Shown here: in pieces, positions 16,540-25,217 of the stretch
Layout: each line of letters opens with the position of its first letter
Numbering within the stretch: position 1 is the stretch's first letter
DNA from: Weissella confusa
Lineage (GTDB): Bacteria; Bacillota; Bacilli; Lactobacillales; Lactobacillaceae
Assembly: GCA_041871065.1 (NCBI GenBank)
Contig: CP168942.1
Span: 340,501-404,500, forward strand
DNA: 64,000 nt
Direction of reading: 5' to 3'
Translations under genes and position numbers: made by a program
Notes under the pieces: generated by a model
Told to the model about the DNA's origin: nothing
Databases searched by the model: none
The model's input: only the letters and a program-made list of their open reading frames with translations

Positions 16540-17349
16540 ATGGCAAAATTTGTGGCGACGGACTTAGATGGTACGTTTTTAAACGATAAAAAACAGTACA
16601 ATCGTGATTTATTTGCGCAGGTTATCAACGCTTATACAGCACAGGGTGGTCAATTTATTGTGGCCAGTGGTCGTGATTTGCGCCACGTGCAGATGTTGTT
16701 CGGTGGCTTCTTGGATAAGGTCAACATTGTGGCTGATAACGGTGCAACGTTGCTATCTGCTGATCAACAGTTATCAGACCGCTTGACGATGACGTCTGAA
16801 CAGCTAGCGGATTTGCAGGACCAAATTGATCTGATGCCAGGTAAGCCACATGGTGGGGTGATGATTTTTAGCCCGGATGAACTGCTGGTTGTGCGTGGCT
16901 ATGGGCAAGTGCCACCGGCATTTGTGGCAATGATGGCTGAATTATATGGCCAACCACGTGAAGTGACGTCACTACGCGAAGTTGACGTTCCAGTTGTTAA
17001 AGTGACGGTCTTTTGGACGTTAGCTGAAAGTGAAACGTTTGTTGACCAAGTTAAGCAGAGCGGTATCGATGTTCACGCTACGACACCTGGTAACGGGGTC
17101 GTGGACGTGATGGCAACTGGCGTCAATAAGGCGGTGAGTTTGGAACGGATGTTGGCACATTTGGGTGGTGAACCGAATGAATTAATGGCCTTTGGTGACG
17201 GCATGAATGACCAAGAAATGTTGTCATTAGCTGGTCACCCGGTGATTATGCCGAACGCTGATAAGCGCCTATTTGAGTATGGGTATGCTGTAGCAGTTGC
17301 AGACAACAATCATGATGGTGTGTTGCGAACTATCGCAAAAAAGGGATGA
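16540..17349 (+). CDS. Cof-type HAD phosphatase
   Basis: 269-residue Cof-family hydrolase with motif I VATDLDGTFLND, motif II IVASGRD and motif IV FGDGMNDQEML. Similar in design to the product of 15152-15955 but clearly diverged. Start ATG 16540 has a GAGGTGG site. It may be co-transcribed with ogt, since no terminator lies between them; a shared hairpin separates it from the convergent TetR gene. Confidence 0.9.
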   Translation: MAKFVATDLDGTFLNDKKQYNRDLFAQVINAYTAQGGQFIVASGRDLRHVQMLFGGFLDKVNIVADNGATLLSADQQLSDRLTMTSEQLADLQDQIDLMPGKPHGGVMIFSPDELLVVRGYGQVPPAFVAMMAELYGQPREVTSLREVDVPVVKVTVFWTLAESETFVDQVKQSGIDVHATTPGNGVVDVMATGVNKAVSLERMLAHLGGEPNELMAFGDGMNDQEMLSLAGHPVIMPNADKRLFEYGYAVAVADNNHDGVLRTIAKKG

Positions 17350-17370
17350 GCAGTTGCTCATCCCTTTTGT
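17337..17370. terminator. Terminator between HAD gene and tetR-type gene
   Basis: AAAGGGATGAG-cagtt-GCTCATCCCTTT hairpin overlapping the HAD stop region; serves both convergent genes. Confidence 0.9.
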
Positions 17371-18005
17371 TGTTTACGGATTTCGTTTAATTGGTCGCGG
17401 TGGGCAGCGTCAACTGAACCCATCAAGCCAAAGAAGAAAAGTTCTTCTAGCTGCGCGTCTAATTCTCGGCGAGTGAGGCCATTGCCGGATGCCAAACTGG
17501 CTTGAACATTTGGGTAAGTCACAAACATATCAATGTACACGCGAATGGCCGTTGTGCTAACGTTGGTGTTGAAGAAACCTTCATCACGACCTTGCTCAAT
17601 GATTGCTTCGAAAAATTCGTCGCGACGGGATTCAGCAACTGCCCGGACAGCTGAATCGTCTTTCTCGAGCAGTTGCATCATTTCATCCCCAAACGTCGTT
17701 GCAATTTCCTGCTGTTTTTGTTGAGACAGCGTGGCGAAGGCTTTGATTTTTTCAATGAAACGTAAATCAGTTTGGTGGGTGATTGCCATAATCTGATCGA
17801 ACAACGCATTTAGTTGTTCGGCAGCGATTGTCCCAATCAACGTTTCTTTGCTGTCAAAGTACTTGTAAAAGGTGACCACAGACACGCCGGCTTCGGCAGC
17901 GATTGTTTTTAAATCAGTGTTATGGATACCGTGCTGTTGGAATAGACGTGTGGCGACGTCGATGAGTTGTCGCCTGGTGAGCGCCTTTTTTTCTTCACGA
18001 TTCAT
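17358..18005 (-). CDS. TetR-family repressor, likely controlling the adjacent ABC transporter
   Basis: 215 residues. The N-terminal HTH is clear (LKTIAAEAGVSVVTFYKYFDSKETLIG, about residues 32-58) and the C-terminal ligand domain is diverse. ATG 18005 has an AAGGTGG site. It is divergent from the ABC ATPase-permease gene at 18164; a palindrome lies exactly between the -35 and -10 boxes of that gene's promoter, so I infer it represses the transporter and probably itself. The ligand is unknown, perhaps an antimicrobial or membrane stressor. Confidence 0.9.
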   Translation of the reverse strand: MNREEKKALTRRQLIDVATRLFQQHGIHNTDLKTIAAEAGVSVVTFYKYFDSKETLIGTIAAEQLNALFDQIMAITHQTDLRFIEKIKAFATLSQQKQQEIATTFGDEMMQLLEKDDSAVRAVAESRRDEFFEAIIEQGRDEGFFNTNVSTTAIRVYIDMFVTYPNVQASLASGNGLTRRELDAQLEELFFFGLMGSVDAAHRDQLNEIRKQQKG

Positions 18006-18039
18006 GATAGGCCACCTTTCTGTGAGTTGTTGTAGAATT

Positions 18040-18045
18040 ACTATA
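18040..18045 (-). promoter_or_regulatory. Extended -10 of the tetR-type gene
   Basis: Read on the minus strand, TGTTATAGT gives a TGn-TATAGT extended -10 with no good -35, about 35 bp upstream of the TetR start. Confidence 0.4.
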
Positions 18046-18050
18046 ACACA

Positions 18051-18085
18051 AAAAGTTTAATCGAAGACGCTTTGATTAAACTTTT
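18051..18085. promoter_or_regulatory. Inverted repeat in the tetR/ABC divergent region
   Basis: Perfect 12-bp arms AAAAGTTTAATC and GATTAAACTTTT, 11 nt apart. It sits just upstream of the TetR -10 and just before the ABC -35, so it could be a second operator. Confidence 0.5.
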
Positions 18086-18086
18086 C

Positions 18087-18115
18087 TTGACGCCGTTTAA
18101 ATACGGCGGTACACT
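18087..18115 (+). promoter_or_regulatory. ABC transporter promoter with palindromic operator in its spacer
   Basis: -35 TTGACG (18087-18092), 17-bp spacer, -10 TACACT (18110-18115). The palindrome CGCCGT-TTAAAT-ACGGCG (18091-18108) nearly fills the spacer, a classic place for TetR-family repression. Confidence 0.68.
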
Positions 18116-18163
18116 TAGTTACAATAATTATGACAAAAAGCGTAGAGAGCCGGAGGAGAGACA

Positions 18164-20143
18164 ATGGCATTTTTAGAGTTAAAAGATATTCGCAAGTCAT
18201 ACTTCCTAGGTAAGGAAGAGTTCCCTGTTTTGAAGGGCATTGACTTGGATTTCGAATTGGGTGAGTTTGTTTCAATCCTTGGAGAATCTGGTGGTGGTAA
18301 GTCAACGTTGATGAACATCATCGGTGGGTTGGACCGTGAGTTCGAAGGCAAGGTTACGATTGACGGCCAAGTATTGGATCACAAGAAGGAAAAGCAATTG
18401 GATGCTTACCGTCGTGGTACGATTGGTTACATCTACCAAGCTTACAACTTGATTAGTCACTTGACGGTTTTGGAAAACGTCTTGGTTTCTTTGGAAATGA
18501 CGACGTTGAGCCAAAAGGACAAGATTACACGTGCCACGGAATTGTTGGAGAAGGTTGGTCTTAAGGATCAAATTAAGAAGCACCCAAACCAATTGTCTGG
18601 TGGACAAAAGCAGCGTGTCGCAATTGCGCGTGCGTTGGCTTCTGACCCAAAGATTATCATTGCCGACGAGCCAACCGGTGCGTTGGATTCAAAGAACACG
18701 GCTGAAGTCTTGGAAATCTTGGATGAAATTGCCCAAGAAGGGAAGTTAGTTATCGCGGTTACCCACTCACAAGAAGTGGCTGATCACGGAACGCGCATTG
18801 TGCACTTGGCTGATGGCCAAATCGATGCCGACACGCGTTTGAAGCCGGCATACGAGTTGCCAGCTGATGATACGCGTTTGGCAGATCGTCCATTGCCAGC
18901 AGTTACATCATTCCGAAATGCGTTCAAGCATCTGACGTACAACTTCTGGCGTAATTCATTGATTATGATTGGAACAGCGATTGGGTTGTTTGCCGTGATG
19001 TTGTTCACCGGTTTGGGAAATGGGGTTAAGGCCTACATTAACGACCAGGTTAACTCATTGGCAAACCCAACGGCTGTTACGGTCGCGCGTCACCAAGGCG
19101 AAAACGGCGGTGTCGGTCAAACGTCTGGCGCAACAGCCGGCGTTGATATGGACAAGACGACAATTTCAGACGATCAAATCAAGAAGATTAAGGCCAACAA
19201 GTACGTGAAGACGTTGCAAAAGGGTTATCAAGCCGGCAACGTGCAAGCGAACCTTGAAGGCAAGGATTACTCACTTGGTACCGTACAAACTTGGTCAGCA
19301 ACTTATCAAAAGAAGTTGATTAAGGCTGGTCACGTACCTGGCAAGAATGAAATCTTGGTTGATAAGAAGACTGTCGCAAAGAAGTTTGACACTAAGGACT
19401 GGAAGTCAGTTGTTGGTAAGACAATGACGGTTAAGTGGATGACGGTCAAGTCTGATGGTATGACGCCAGTTGAAATTAACAAGACGTTCAAGATTGCGGG
19501 TGTTATCGACGCTGGTCAAGCTGGAACGGCAAACGTGACGACAGCAAGCACGATTGAAGATGCCTACAAGGAAGCTGGTGCGGATACCCGTGCGTTGTTC
19601 GTAACGGTTCGTGTGAAGAACACGGATGACGTTAAGGCCTTCCAAAAGGACATTAACAAGATGAAGGGTGAGGATGGTAAGCGTTTGTTCCAAGCGGTAA
19701 CGGTTGGTTCAATCTTGGATACCATCAACACAATCGTCTCATTGGCAACCAATGTCTTGGCTGCAATTGCTGGTATCTCATTGGTCGTATCTGCTTTGAT
19801 GATTATTGTCACGATGTTCATGTCAGTTTCAGAGCGTACGAAGGAAATCGGAATTCTCCGTGCCTTGGGGGAAAGCAAGAAGGATGTTCGTAACTTGTTT
19901 ACGTCAGAGTCTTTGCTAATTGGTTTGGCAAGTTTCGTTTTGGCGCTTATTTTGGCCTTTGGAATCGGTGCGCTATTGAACTCAGCTTTGTACAGCATTG
20001 CGAAGTTTGACATGATTCAAATTTCAGTTGGTAATGTTGTCATGACGTTGATCTTGGCATTGGTCATTTCATTCTTGGCCGCTTTGTTGCCAGCTCGTCG
20101 CGCAGCAAAGTTGAACCCAATCGATGCCTTGTCTGCAGACTAA
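18164..20143 (+). CDS. ABC transporter, fused ATPase and FtsX-type permease
   Basis: 659 residues. The N-terminal ATPase (about 1-225) has Walker A GESGGGKST (40-48), signature LSGGQKQR and Walker B IIIADEPTGALD. The C-terminal part has one span near 265-288, a large extracellular MacB-like domain (about 290-515) and three more spans ending in LPARRAAKLNPIDAL, which is the FtsX/MacB permease plan. ATPase and permease are usually separate genes in Gram-positive MacB/BceAB-like systems; the fusion is common in MacB. These systems act on peptides or lipoproteins by mechanotransmission, often giving antimicrobial resistance. The likely regulator is the divergent TetR protein. Confidence 0.88.
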   Translation: MAFLELKDIRKSYFLGKEEFPVLKGIDLDFELGEFVSILGESGGGKSTLMNIIGGLDREFEGKVTIDGQVLDHKKEKQLDAYRRGTIGYIYQAYNLISHLTVLENVLVSLEMTTLSQKDKITRATELLEKVGLKDQIKKHPNQLSGGQKQRVAIARALASDPKIIIADEPTGALDSKNTAEVLEILDEIAQEGKLVIAVTHSQEVADHGTRIVHLADGQIDADTRLKPAYELPADDTRLADRPLPAVTSFRNAFKHLTYNFWRNSLIMIGTAIGLFAVMLFTGLGNGVKAYINDQVNSLANPTAVTVARHQGENGGVGQTSGATAGVDMDKTTISDDQIKKIKANKYVKTLQKGYQAGNVQANLEGKDYSLGTVQTWSATYQKKLIKAGHVPGKNEILVDKKTVAKKFDTKDWKSVVGKTMTVKWMTVKSDGMTPVEINKTFKIAGVIDAGQAGTANVTTASTIEDAYKEAGADTRALFVTVRVKNTDDVKAFQKDINKMKGEDGKRLFQAVTVGSILDTINTIVSLATNVLAAIAGISLVVSALMIIVTMFMSVSERTKEIGILRALGESKKDVRNLFTSESLLIGLASFVLALILAFGIGALLNSALYSIAKFDMIQISVGNVVMTLILALVISFLAALLPARRAAKLNPIDALSAD

Positions 20144-20157
20144 TAGATGTACTTTAA

Positions 20158-20192
20158 GAAGCGTTCTCACATTTTTGTGGGAATGCTTTTTC
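20158..20192 (+). terminator. Terminator after ABC transporter gene
   Basis: AGCGTTCTCACA-tttt-TGTGGGAATGCT imperfect hairpin followed by TTTTT. Confidence 0.78.
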
Positions 20193-20273
20193 TGTTTTCA
20201 ATAGTTATCTTTGGCATAAGAAACCGCTTACATGATATGATGTAATTAATCAAAAATGATGGGGGATTATCAA

Positions 20274-21155
20274 ATGTCATATCAAAAAGTAACAATCGTT
20301 GGTGGTGGAACGCTAGGGTCACAAATTGCCTATGTATCCGCATTCCATGGGAAGGACGTCACGGTTTGGGGACGTTCTGAATCATCATTGGAAAAGGCAC
20401 AAGCACGTGTTGCGCGTTGGGAAGAGGGTGTCCGTCGCGATTTGCATGCGACTGATGAACAAATTGCGGCTGCCCGTGAGCATTTGACGTACGTCACGGA
20501 TTTGGGCGAGGCACTTGCTGGCGCTGATTTGGTGATCGAAGCGTTGCCAGAAGCGCCTGCTACAAAGACTGAGTTCTACGAAAAGTTTGCGAAGTTGGCC
20601 GAACCACAAACGGTCGTGGCCACGAACTCTTCAACGTTGTTGCCATCAGCCTTTGCTGAAGCAACTGGTCGACCAGAAAAGTTCTTGGCCTACCACTTTG
20701 CTAACGAAATTTGGAAGAATAACACGGCCGAAATCATGCCACACCCAGGCACTGCGCCTGAATTACCAGCGACATTTGAGGAATACTCACGTGAGATTGG
20801 TATGGTGCCAATCATGGTTAAGAAGGAGCAACCTGGTTATGTCTTGAACTCATTGCTTGTGCCGTTGCTTGATGCCGGTTCACAACTTTGGGCAAAGGAA
20901 ATTGCGGATCCAGAGACAATCGACAAGACATGGATGATTGCCACGGGAGCCCCAGCCGGACCGTTTGCTATCATGGACACAGTTGGGTTGAATACTGTTT
21001 ACGCTATTAATATCATGAACCCAGAGCCATCACACCAAGAAATTGCTAAAAAGGTGAAGGCGATGATTGATGCAGGACATATTGGTGTTGAATCAGGAGA
21101 AGGGTTCTATAAGTACCCTAATCCAGCATATCTAGCGCCTGGATTCTTGAAGTAA
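20274..21155 (+). CDS. 3-hydroxyacyl-CoA dehydrogenase family protein
   Basis: 293 residues. N-terminal NAD-binding fold with VTIVGGGTLGSQIAYVSA, the middle VIEALPEAPATKTEFY and TNSSTLLPSAFAEATGRPEKFLAYHFANEI (catalytic His in the AYHFAN stretch), then the C-terminal dehydrogenase domain with QPGYVLNSLLVPLL. It fits 3-hydroxybutyryl-CoA dehydrogenase-like enzymes, although lactobacilli lack beta-oxidation, so a hydroxy-acid substrate is also possible. ATG 20274 has GGGGGAT 6 nt before it, preferred over ATG 20256. It stands alone between terminators. Confidence 0.85.
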   Translation: MSYQKVTIVGGGTLGSQIAYVSAFHGKDVTVWGRSESSLEKAQARVARWEEGVRRDLHATDEQIAAAREHLTYVTDLGEALAGADLVIEALPEAPATKTEFYEKFAKLAEPQTVVATNSSTLLPSAFAEATGRPEKFLAYHFANEIWKNNTAEIMPHPGTAPELPATFEEYSREIGMVPIMVKKEQPGYVLNSLLVPLLDAGSQLWAKEIADPETIDKTWMIATGAPAGPFAIMDTVGLNTVYAINIMNPEPSHQEIAKKVKAMIDAGHIGVESGEGFYKYPNPAYLAPGFLK

Positions 21156-21182
21156 GCGCTAAAACCGAACTAAATACCGGAA

Positions 21183-21230
21183 AGAACCCATTCTTAGGAG
21201 CTATAGCTCCCAGGAATGGGTTCTTTTTTC
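21183..21230 (+). terminator. Terminator after dehydrogenase gene
   Basis: Long hairpin GAACCCATTC...GAATGGGTTC enclosing GGAGC-tata-GCTCC, followed by T6. Confidence 0.93.
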
Positions 21231-21348
21231 CTTAAATATGTGAAAAAGCGGGAATTCTGCGTTATATTACTATATATACTTTTAGTAAGTGGGTCATATA
21301 GATTAAGCGAACAGAAATTATGCTCGTGGGGAAAAGGGGCGATTGGTT

Positions 21349-23811
21349 GTGTTTGGAAAGATGCAAAATCGTGGTGAACAAAACGTTCACTTTAAGATGT
21401 ATAAGGATGGTAAGCGTTGGGTAACGCGTGGGCTTGCCTTAGGTGCTGTTAGTTTGATGGTAGTCGCACCAATTGCGACGACTAATTTGCAATTGACGCA
21501 CGTTAAGGATGCAATTGCTGCGACGACTAAGCGTTCGTTGTCTCAAGCGGAAGCAACGCAAATTGATAAGTTACAAAATGTTATCGATAACTACCGTCAC
21601 GTACAAGACATGACGGGAACTAGCGCTGTGTGGCAAGGTGATTTGGCGGGGGCCATCACTAAGGCAACTAACATGATTCAGACAATTAAGTCTGGTCATT
21701 ACACACAAGCAAATGGTTCTTACAGTGACGGGATGCCTTTTGCTGACCAACAGGTTCAATTCCAAGTTGATCGTGTAGAAGACTATGCCCTTGCAATTGA
21801 AGTTGCTTACATTCGTGAGCACAATGCAGCTTGGTATGACAAGGTAAAGAATGGTGAAGTGTTCGCTGACATTCACACCGATTATTTGCCTGGCTACTCA
21901 GCTTTGGCAGATGATGGTTTTCCATGGATGAAGCACTATTTGTTGGAAATCGTTAACGGCTACTTGAATGAAACCGGGAAGACGACCGTTGGTGAAGCAG
22001 ACAAGCCTGCAACGCCAGACAATCCTGCAACATCAGAGGCAGTCGACGAACCGGTTTACGTAGCGGAATCATCAGCGGTAGATTCAGCATTGTCAGTAAC
22101 AGATTCAGGTTACTACGACAACACAGCGAAGACATCAACTGCGGTAGATGATGGCGTATCAGTATCTGGATCAGACTATTATGACAATACAGCTGTAACG
22201 TCATCAGCAGTCGACGAGCCAGTTTATGTTGCAGAGTCATCAGCAGTAGATTCAGCGTTGTCAGTAACTGACTCAGGTTACTACGACAACACAGCGAAGA
22301 CATCAAGTGCAGTCGACGATGCGGTTTCAGTATCCGGATCGGACTATTACGATAATACAGCTGTAACGTCATCAGCAGTTGATGAACCAGTGTACGTCGC
22401 AGAGTCATCGGCAGTAGATTCAGCGTTGTCAGTAACAGATTCAGGTTACTACGACAATACAGCAAAGACATCAACTGCGGTAGATGATGGCGTATCAGTA
22501 TCCGGCTCAGACTATTATGACAATACAGCGGCAACGTCATCCGCCGTGGACGAACCAATTTACGTAGCAGAATCATCAGCGGTAGATGCAGATCCTGTTT
22601 CAGTGACGGATTCAGATTACTATGACAATACAGCCGTAACGTCATCAGCAGTTGACGAGCCAGTGTACGTTGAACAATCATCAGCAGTAGATTCAGCGTT
22701 GTCAGTAACCGATTCAGGTTACTACGACAACACAGCAAAGACATCAAGTGCGGTAGACGATGCTGTATCAGTATCCGGTTCGGATTATTATGATAATACA
22801 GCCGTAACATCATCAGCAGTTGACGAGCCAGTTTATGTTGCGCAATCATCAGCAGTAGACTCAGCGTTGTCAGTAACTGACTCAGGTTACTATGACAACA
22901 CAGCGAAGACATCAAGTGCAGTCGACGATGCGGTTTCAGTATCTGGATCAGACTATTATGACAATACAGCTGTAACGTCATCAGCAGTCGATGCAGATCC
23001 TGTATCAGTGACGGGTTCAGATTACTATGACAATACGGCCGTGACGTCATCAGCTGTTGACGAGCCAGTTTATGTTGCGCAATCATCATCAGTAGATTCA
23101 GCATTGTCAGTAACTGACTCAGGTTACTACGACAACACAGCGAAGACATCAACTGCGGTAGACGATGGCGTATCTGTTTCAGACTCAGATTATTACGACA
23201 ATACAAACGCGTCATCATCAGCTGTGACTGTCGCCCCTGCAAATGTGGGCGAGACATCAGTTGCTACGTCATCAGTTGATTCAGATGATGTTGATGTTAC
23301 GACAGTAGCTAATTCTTCAGATTCATTGGTGAACGTACCTGCATCAACGGTTGCTTCATCAAGCACTGTTTTGGGAAATGTTGTTAATTTGACATCTAAT
23401 GCTATGACTAATGTGTCAACTAATAACGCAAGTGCGTCAGCAAACATGTCGAATGGTGTCGCTACAAGTAATGGACAAGCCACTGGCGTAGCTACAAACG
23501 GTGCGGGCAACGTATCTGCTCCTGCAAATGGATCAAATGCAGATAGGATTAGCGTTAAGGCTAATGCCACTGTTCAAAACACGACCCCTCAAGCGCTTAA
23601 GATGCTACATGCAAGTGATGATAAGCAATTCGATACGCTTGAGCGTTCACACGTCACGGAGACATTGTTGTCAGTGATTATTGCGATTATCGCTGCGTTG
23701 ATGTACAAGTTCTTGCGTAATAACAAGCGCGACGAAGCAGATGATGTGTTAGCTGAAGAAGACGAACGCTTGTTCAGCGATGTTGCAAAGATTTCAAAAA
23801 TTAAGAAGTAA
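21349..23811 (+). CDS. Repeat-rich surface protein with KxYKxGKxW signal
   Basis: About 820 residues. Near the N-terminus, KMYKDGKRWVTRG matches the KxYKxGKxW signal-peptide motif of glucansucrases and serine-rich adhesins of lactic acid bacteria, followed by the hydrophobic export segment. Then comes a helical non-repeat domain of about 170 residues, an Asp/Ser/Tyr-rich array with 14 YYDNT motifs, a Ser/Thr/Asn-rich low-complexity stretch, one TM helix (LLSVIIAIIAALMYKFL) and a charged cytoplasmic tail. There is no LPXTG. GTG 21349 fits the AAGGGG site (9 nt); TTG 21343 is an alternative. It is probably an adhesin or cell-surface stalk, possibly glycosylated; function not shown. It has its own terminator. 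Confidence 0.85.
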   Translation: MFGKMQNRGEQNVHFKMYKDGKRWVTRGLALGAVSLMVVAPIATTNLQLTHVKDAIAATTKRSLSQAEATQIDKLQNVIDNYRHVQDMTGTSAVWQGDLAGAITKATNMIQTIKSGHYTQANGSYSDGMPFADQQVQFQVDRVEDYALAIEVAYIREHNAAWYDKVKNGEVFADIHTDYLPGYSALADDGFPWMKHYLLEIVNGYLNETGKTTVGEADKPATPDNPATSEAVDEPVYVAESSAVDSALSVTDSGYYDNTAKTSTAVDDGVSVSGSDYYDNTAVTSSAVDEPVYVAESSAVDSALSVTDSGYYDNTAKTSSAVDDAVSVSGSDYYDNTAVTSSAVDEPVYVAESSAVDSALSVTDSGYYDNTAKTSTAVDDGVSVSGSDYYDNTAATSSAVDEPIYVAESSAVDADPVSVTDSDYYDNTAVTSSAVDEPVYVEQSSAVDSALSVTDSGYYDNTAKTSSAVDDAVSVSGSDYYDNTAVTSSAVDEPVYVAQSSAVDSALSVTDSGYYDNTAKTSSAVDDAVSVSGSDYYDNTAVTSSAVDADPVSVTGSDYYDNTAVTSSAVDEPVYVAQSSSVDSALSVTDSGYYDNTAKTSTAVDDGVSVSDSDYYDNTNASSSAVTVAPANVGETSVATSSVDSDDVDVTTVANSSDSLVNVPASTVASSSTVLGNVVNLTSNAMTNVSTNNASASANMSNGVATSNGQATGVATNGAGNVSAPANGSNADRISVKANATVQNTTPQALKMLHASDDKQFDTLERSHVTETLLSVIIAIIAALMYKFLRNNKRDEADDVLAEEDERLFSDVAKISKIKK
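22038..23217 (+). repeat. 168-bp tandem repeat array in surface protein
   Basis: Units of 56 codons, each with EPVYVAESSAVD then two 22-residue sub-units ending GYYDNTAKT and DYYDNTAVT. Seven units are present; the fourth is shortened, and one extra half-unit (ADPVSV...) lies before the last. Copies differ mainly at synonymous sites, suggesting old duplication with gene conversion. Confidence 0.92.
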
Positions 23812-23847
23812 GCGAGTCTGACGAAAGTCGCACATTTGCTTTCTAAT

Positions 23848-23887
23848 AACGTCATATGCCAATTTAAGGGCATGTGGCGTTTTTTTG
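23848..23887 (+). terminator. Terminator after surface protein gene
   Basis: AACGTCATATGCC-aattta-AGGGCATGTGGCGTT imperfect hairpin followed by T7. Confidence 0.85.
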
Positions 23888-23986
23888 TGCAATCGGCAAA
23901 GACTCAAATAGGAAGAGTTTAGGTTTTGACTTTTAAAAACAAGCTAGACCGTGTAAACTTGTAAGCGATTAGAACATGATAGAGAC

Positions 23987-24000
23987 GGTGGTTAACCGCC
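23987..24000 (+). promoter_or_regulatory. Candidate NagR operator before nagA
   Basis: GGTGGTTAACCGCC, a 14-bp palindrome with one mismatched pair, 41 bp before the nagA start. GntR/HutC-type NagR proteins bind short palindromes of this kind; the sequence match to known NagR sites is only loose. Confidence 0.4.
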
Positions 24001-24040
24001 TGTACCAATTTAGTTTTTCTATAAACAAGGGGAGTTCATC

Positions 24041-25216
24041 ATGAGTACAGTTTTGACACACGCAACTATCTATACCGGCGAGCAAGAAGTGCCAGTAATT
24101 AAGGATGCTTACATCCGTTTCGACAAGCAAATCGAAGCGATGGGACCAATGAGTGAATTGGTTGTGACATCAGCTGACAATGTCGTACGTGCGGATCGTA
24201 AGGTGATTGTTCCTGGTTTCATCGACGTACACACACACGGTGCGTACGGCTTTGATACGATGGACGGTGTCACAGAAGATATCATTAAGATGGTTCACGG
24301 CCAAATTTCAGAAGGAATTACGTCAGTCTTTCCAACGACGATGACGCAAGCTGTGGACAACATCTCAAAGTCAATGGAAGCCGTAAATGAAGCTGCCAAG
24401 CAAGAACCAGCAATCGTTGGTGTGCACTTGGAAGGCCCATTTATCAACCCGCACTTTAAGGGGGCGCAACCAGAGGAACACATCATTGCGCCAAGCATTG
24501 AATTGGTCAAGAAGTGGAACGAATTGTCAGGTAACCGCGTACGTTTGATTACGTACGCCCCAGAGCAAGCTGAAGACGTGCGTGCTTTTGAGGATTACCT
24601 GGCTGATAACAACATTATCGGCTCAATCGGTCACTCAAACGCCACCCGTGATTTCTTGCAACACAATTCAAAGGCAAGCCACATCACACACTTGTATAAC
24701 GCACAACGTCCAATGTCACACCGCGAACCTGGTGTGACGGGACACGCCATGTTGGAAGATAACATCCGCACGGAATTGATTGTGGATGGCTTCCACGTTT
24801 ACCCTGACATGGTTAACATGGCCTACAAGTTGAAGACGGCTAACCGTATTGATTTGATTACGGATTCAATGCGTGCCAAGGGACTTGGGGATGGTGAATC
24901 AGAGCTAGGTGGTCAAAAGGTTTGGGTGAAGGATAAGCAAGCCCGTCTTGAAGATGGCACTTTGGCTGGATCAGTGCTTGAGTTCGATGATGCTTTCCGC
25001 AATGTGATGGCCTTTACGGGTGCATCAATTGAAGAAGCAATTCAAATGGCGTCAGTTAACCAAGCGGTTGAGTTTGGTTTGACGAGCAAGGGAACGTTGA
25101 CGATTGGCAAGGATGCGGATTTGAACGTATTTAGCGCAGATTTGACATCTTTGGAAGCAACTTATAGTTTGGGTCGTCACTTCTCAAAGGCTGACGCTCC
25201 GACTGCGGAGGACTAA
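24041..25216 (+). CDS. nagA: N-acetylglucosamine-6-phosphate deacetylase
   Basis: NagA removes acetate from GlcNAc-6-P, feeding amino-sugar catabolism and wall recycling. The 391 residues show the amidohydrolase metal site HTHGAYGFD (His64/His66), GVHLEGPFINPHFKGAQ with the metal-binding Glu, IGHSNATRD, SHITHLYNA, and TDSMRAKG with the catalytic Asp. GGGGAG precedes the start. The next gene, a GntR/UTRA regulator, begins 1 nt after its stop, which fits nagA-nagR coupling. nagB is not in this window. Confidence 0.95.
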   Translation: MSTVLTHATIYTGEQEVPVIKDAYIRFDKQIEAMGPMSELVVTSADNVVRADRKVIVPGFIDVHTHGAYGFDTMDGVTEDIIKMVHGQISEGITSVFPTTMTQAVDNISKSMEAVNEAAKQEPAIVGVHLEGPFINPHFKGAQPEEHIIAPSIELVKKWNELSGNRVRLITYAPEQAEDVRAFEDYLADNNIIGSIGHSNATRDFLQHNSKASHITHLYNAQRPMSHREPGVTGHAMLEDNIRTELIVDGFHVYPDMVNMAYKLKTANRIDLITDSMRAKGLGDGESELGGQKVWVKDKQARLEDGTLAGSVLEFDDAFRNVMAFTGASIEEAIQMASVNQAVEFGLTSKGTLTIGKDADLNVFSADLTSLEATYSLGRHFSKADAPTAED

Positions 25217-25217
25217 T

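Noticed and set aside
16221..16628. Minus-strand open frame overlapping ogt
   Set aside because: No ribosome site or recognisable domain; it overlaps a clear ogt gene and is best seen as a chance frame.
15152..17349. Cof-type HAD pair as one duplicated or frameshifted gene
   Set aside because: Both have complete motifs I to IV and their own ribosome sites, with ogt between them; they are two intact genes.
22038..23217. CRISPR-like array
   Set aside because: The repeats are in-frame codons of one protein with no unique spacers and no cas genes nearby.
21953..23257. 434-codon open frame on the minus strand across the surface protein repeats
   Set aside because: It exists because the 168-bp repeats leave the opposite frame open; its product is a low-complexity Leu/Arg/His/Ser string without start site or known domain.
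23640..23811. LPXTG sortase signal at the end of the surface protein
   Set aside because: The C-terminus has a TM helix and a 28-residue charged tail, but no LPXTG-like motif before the helix.
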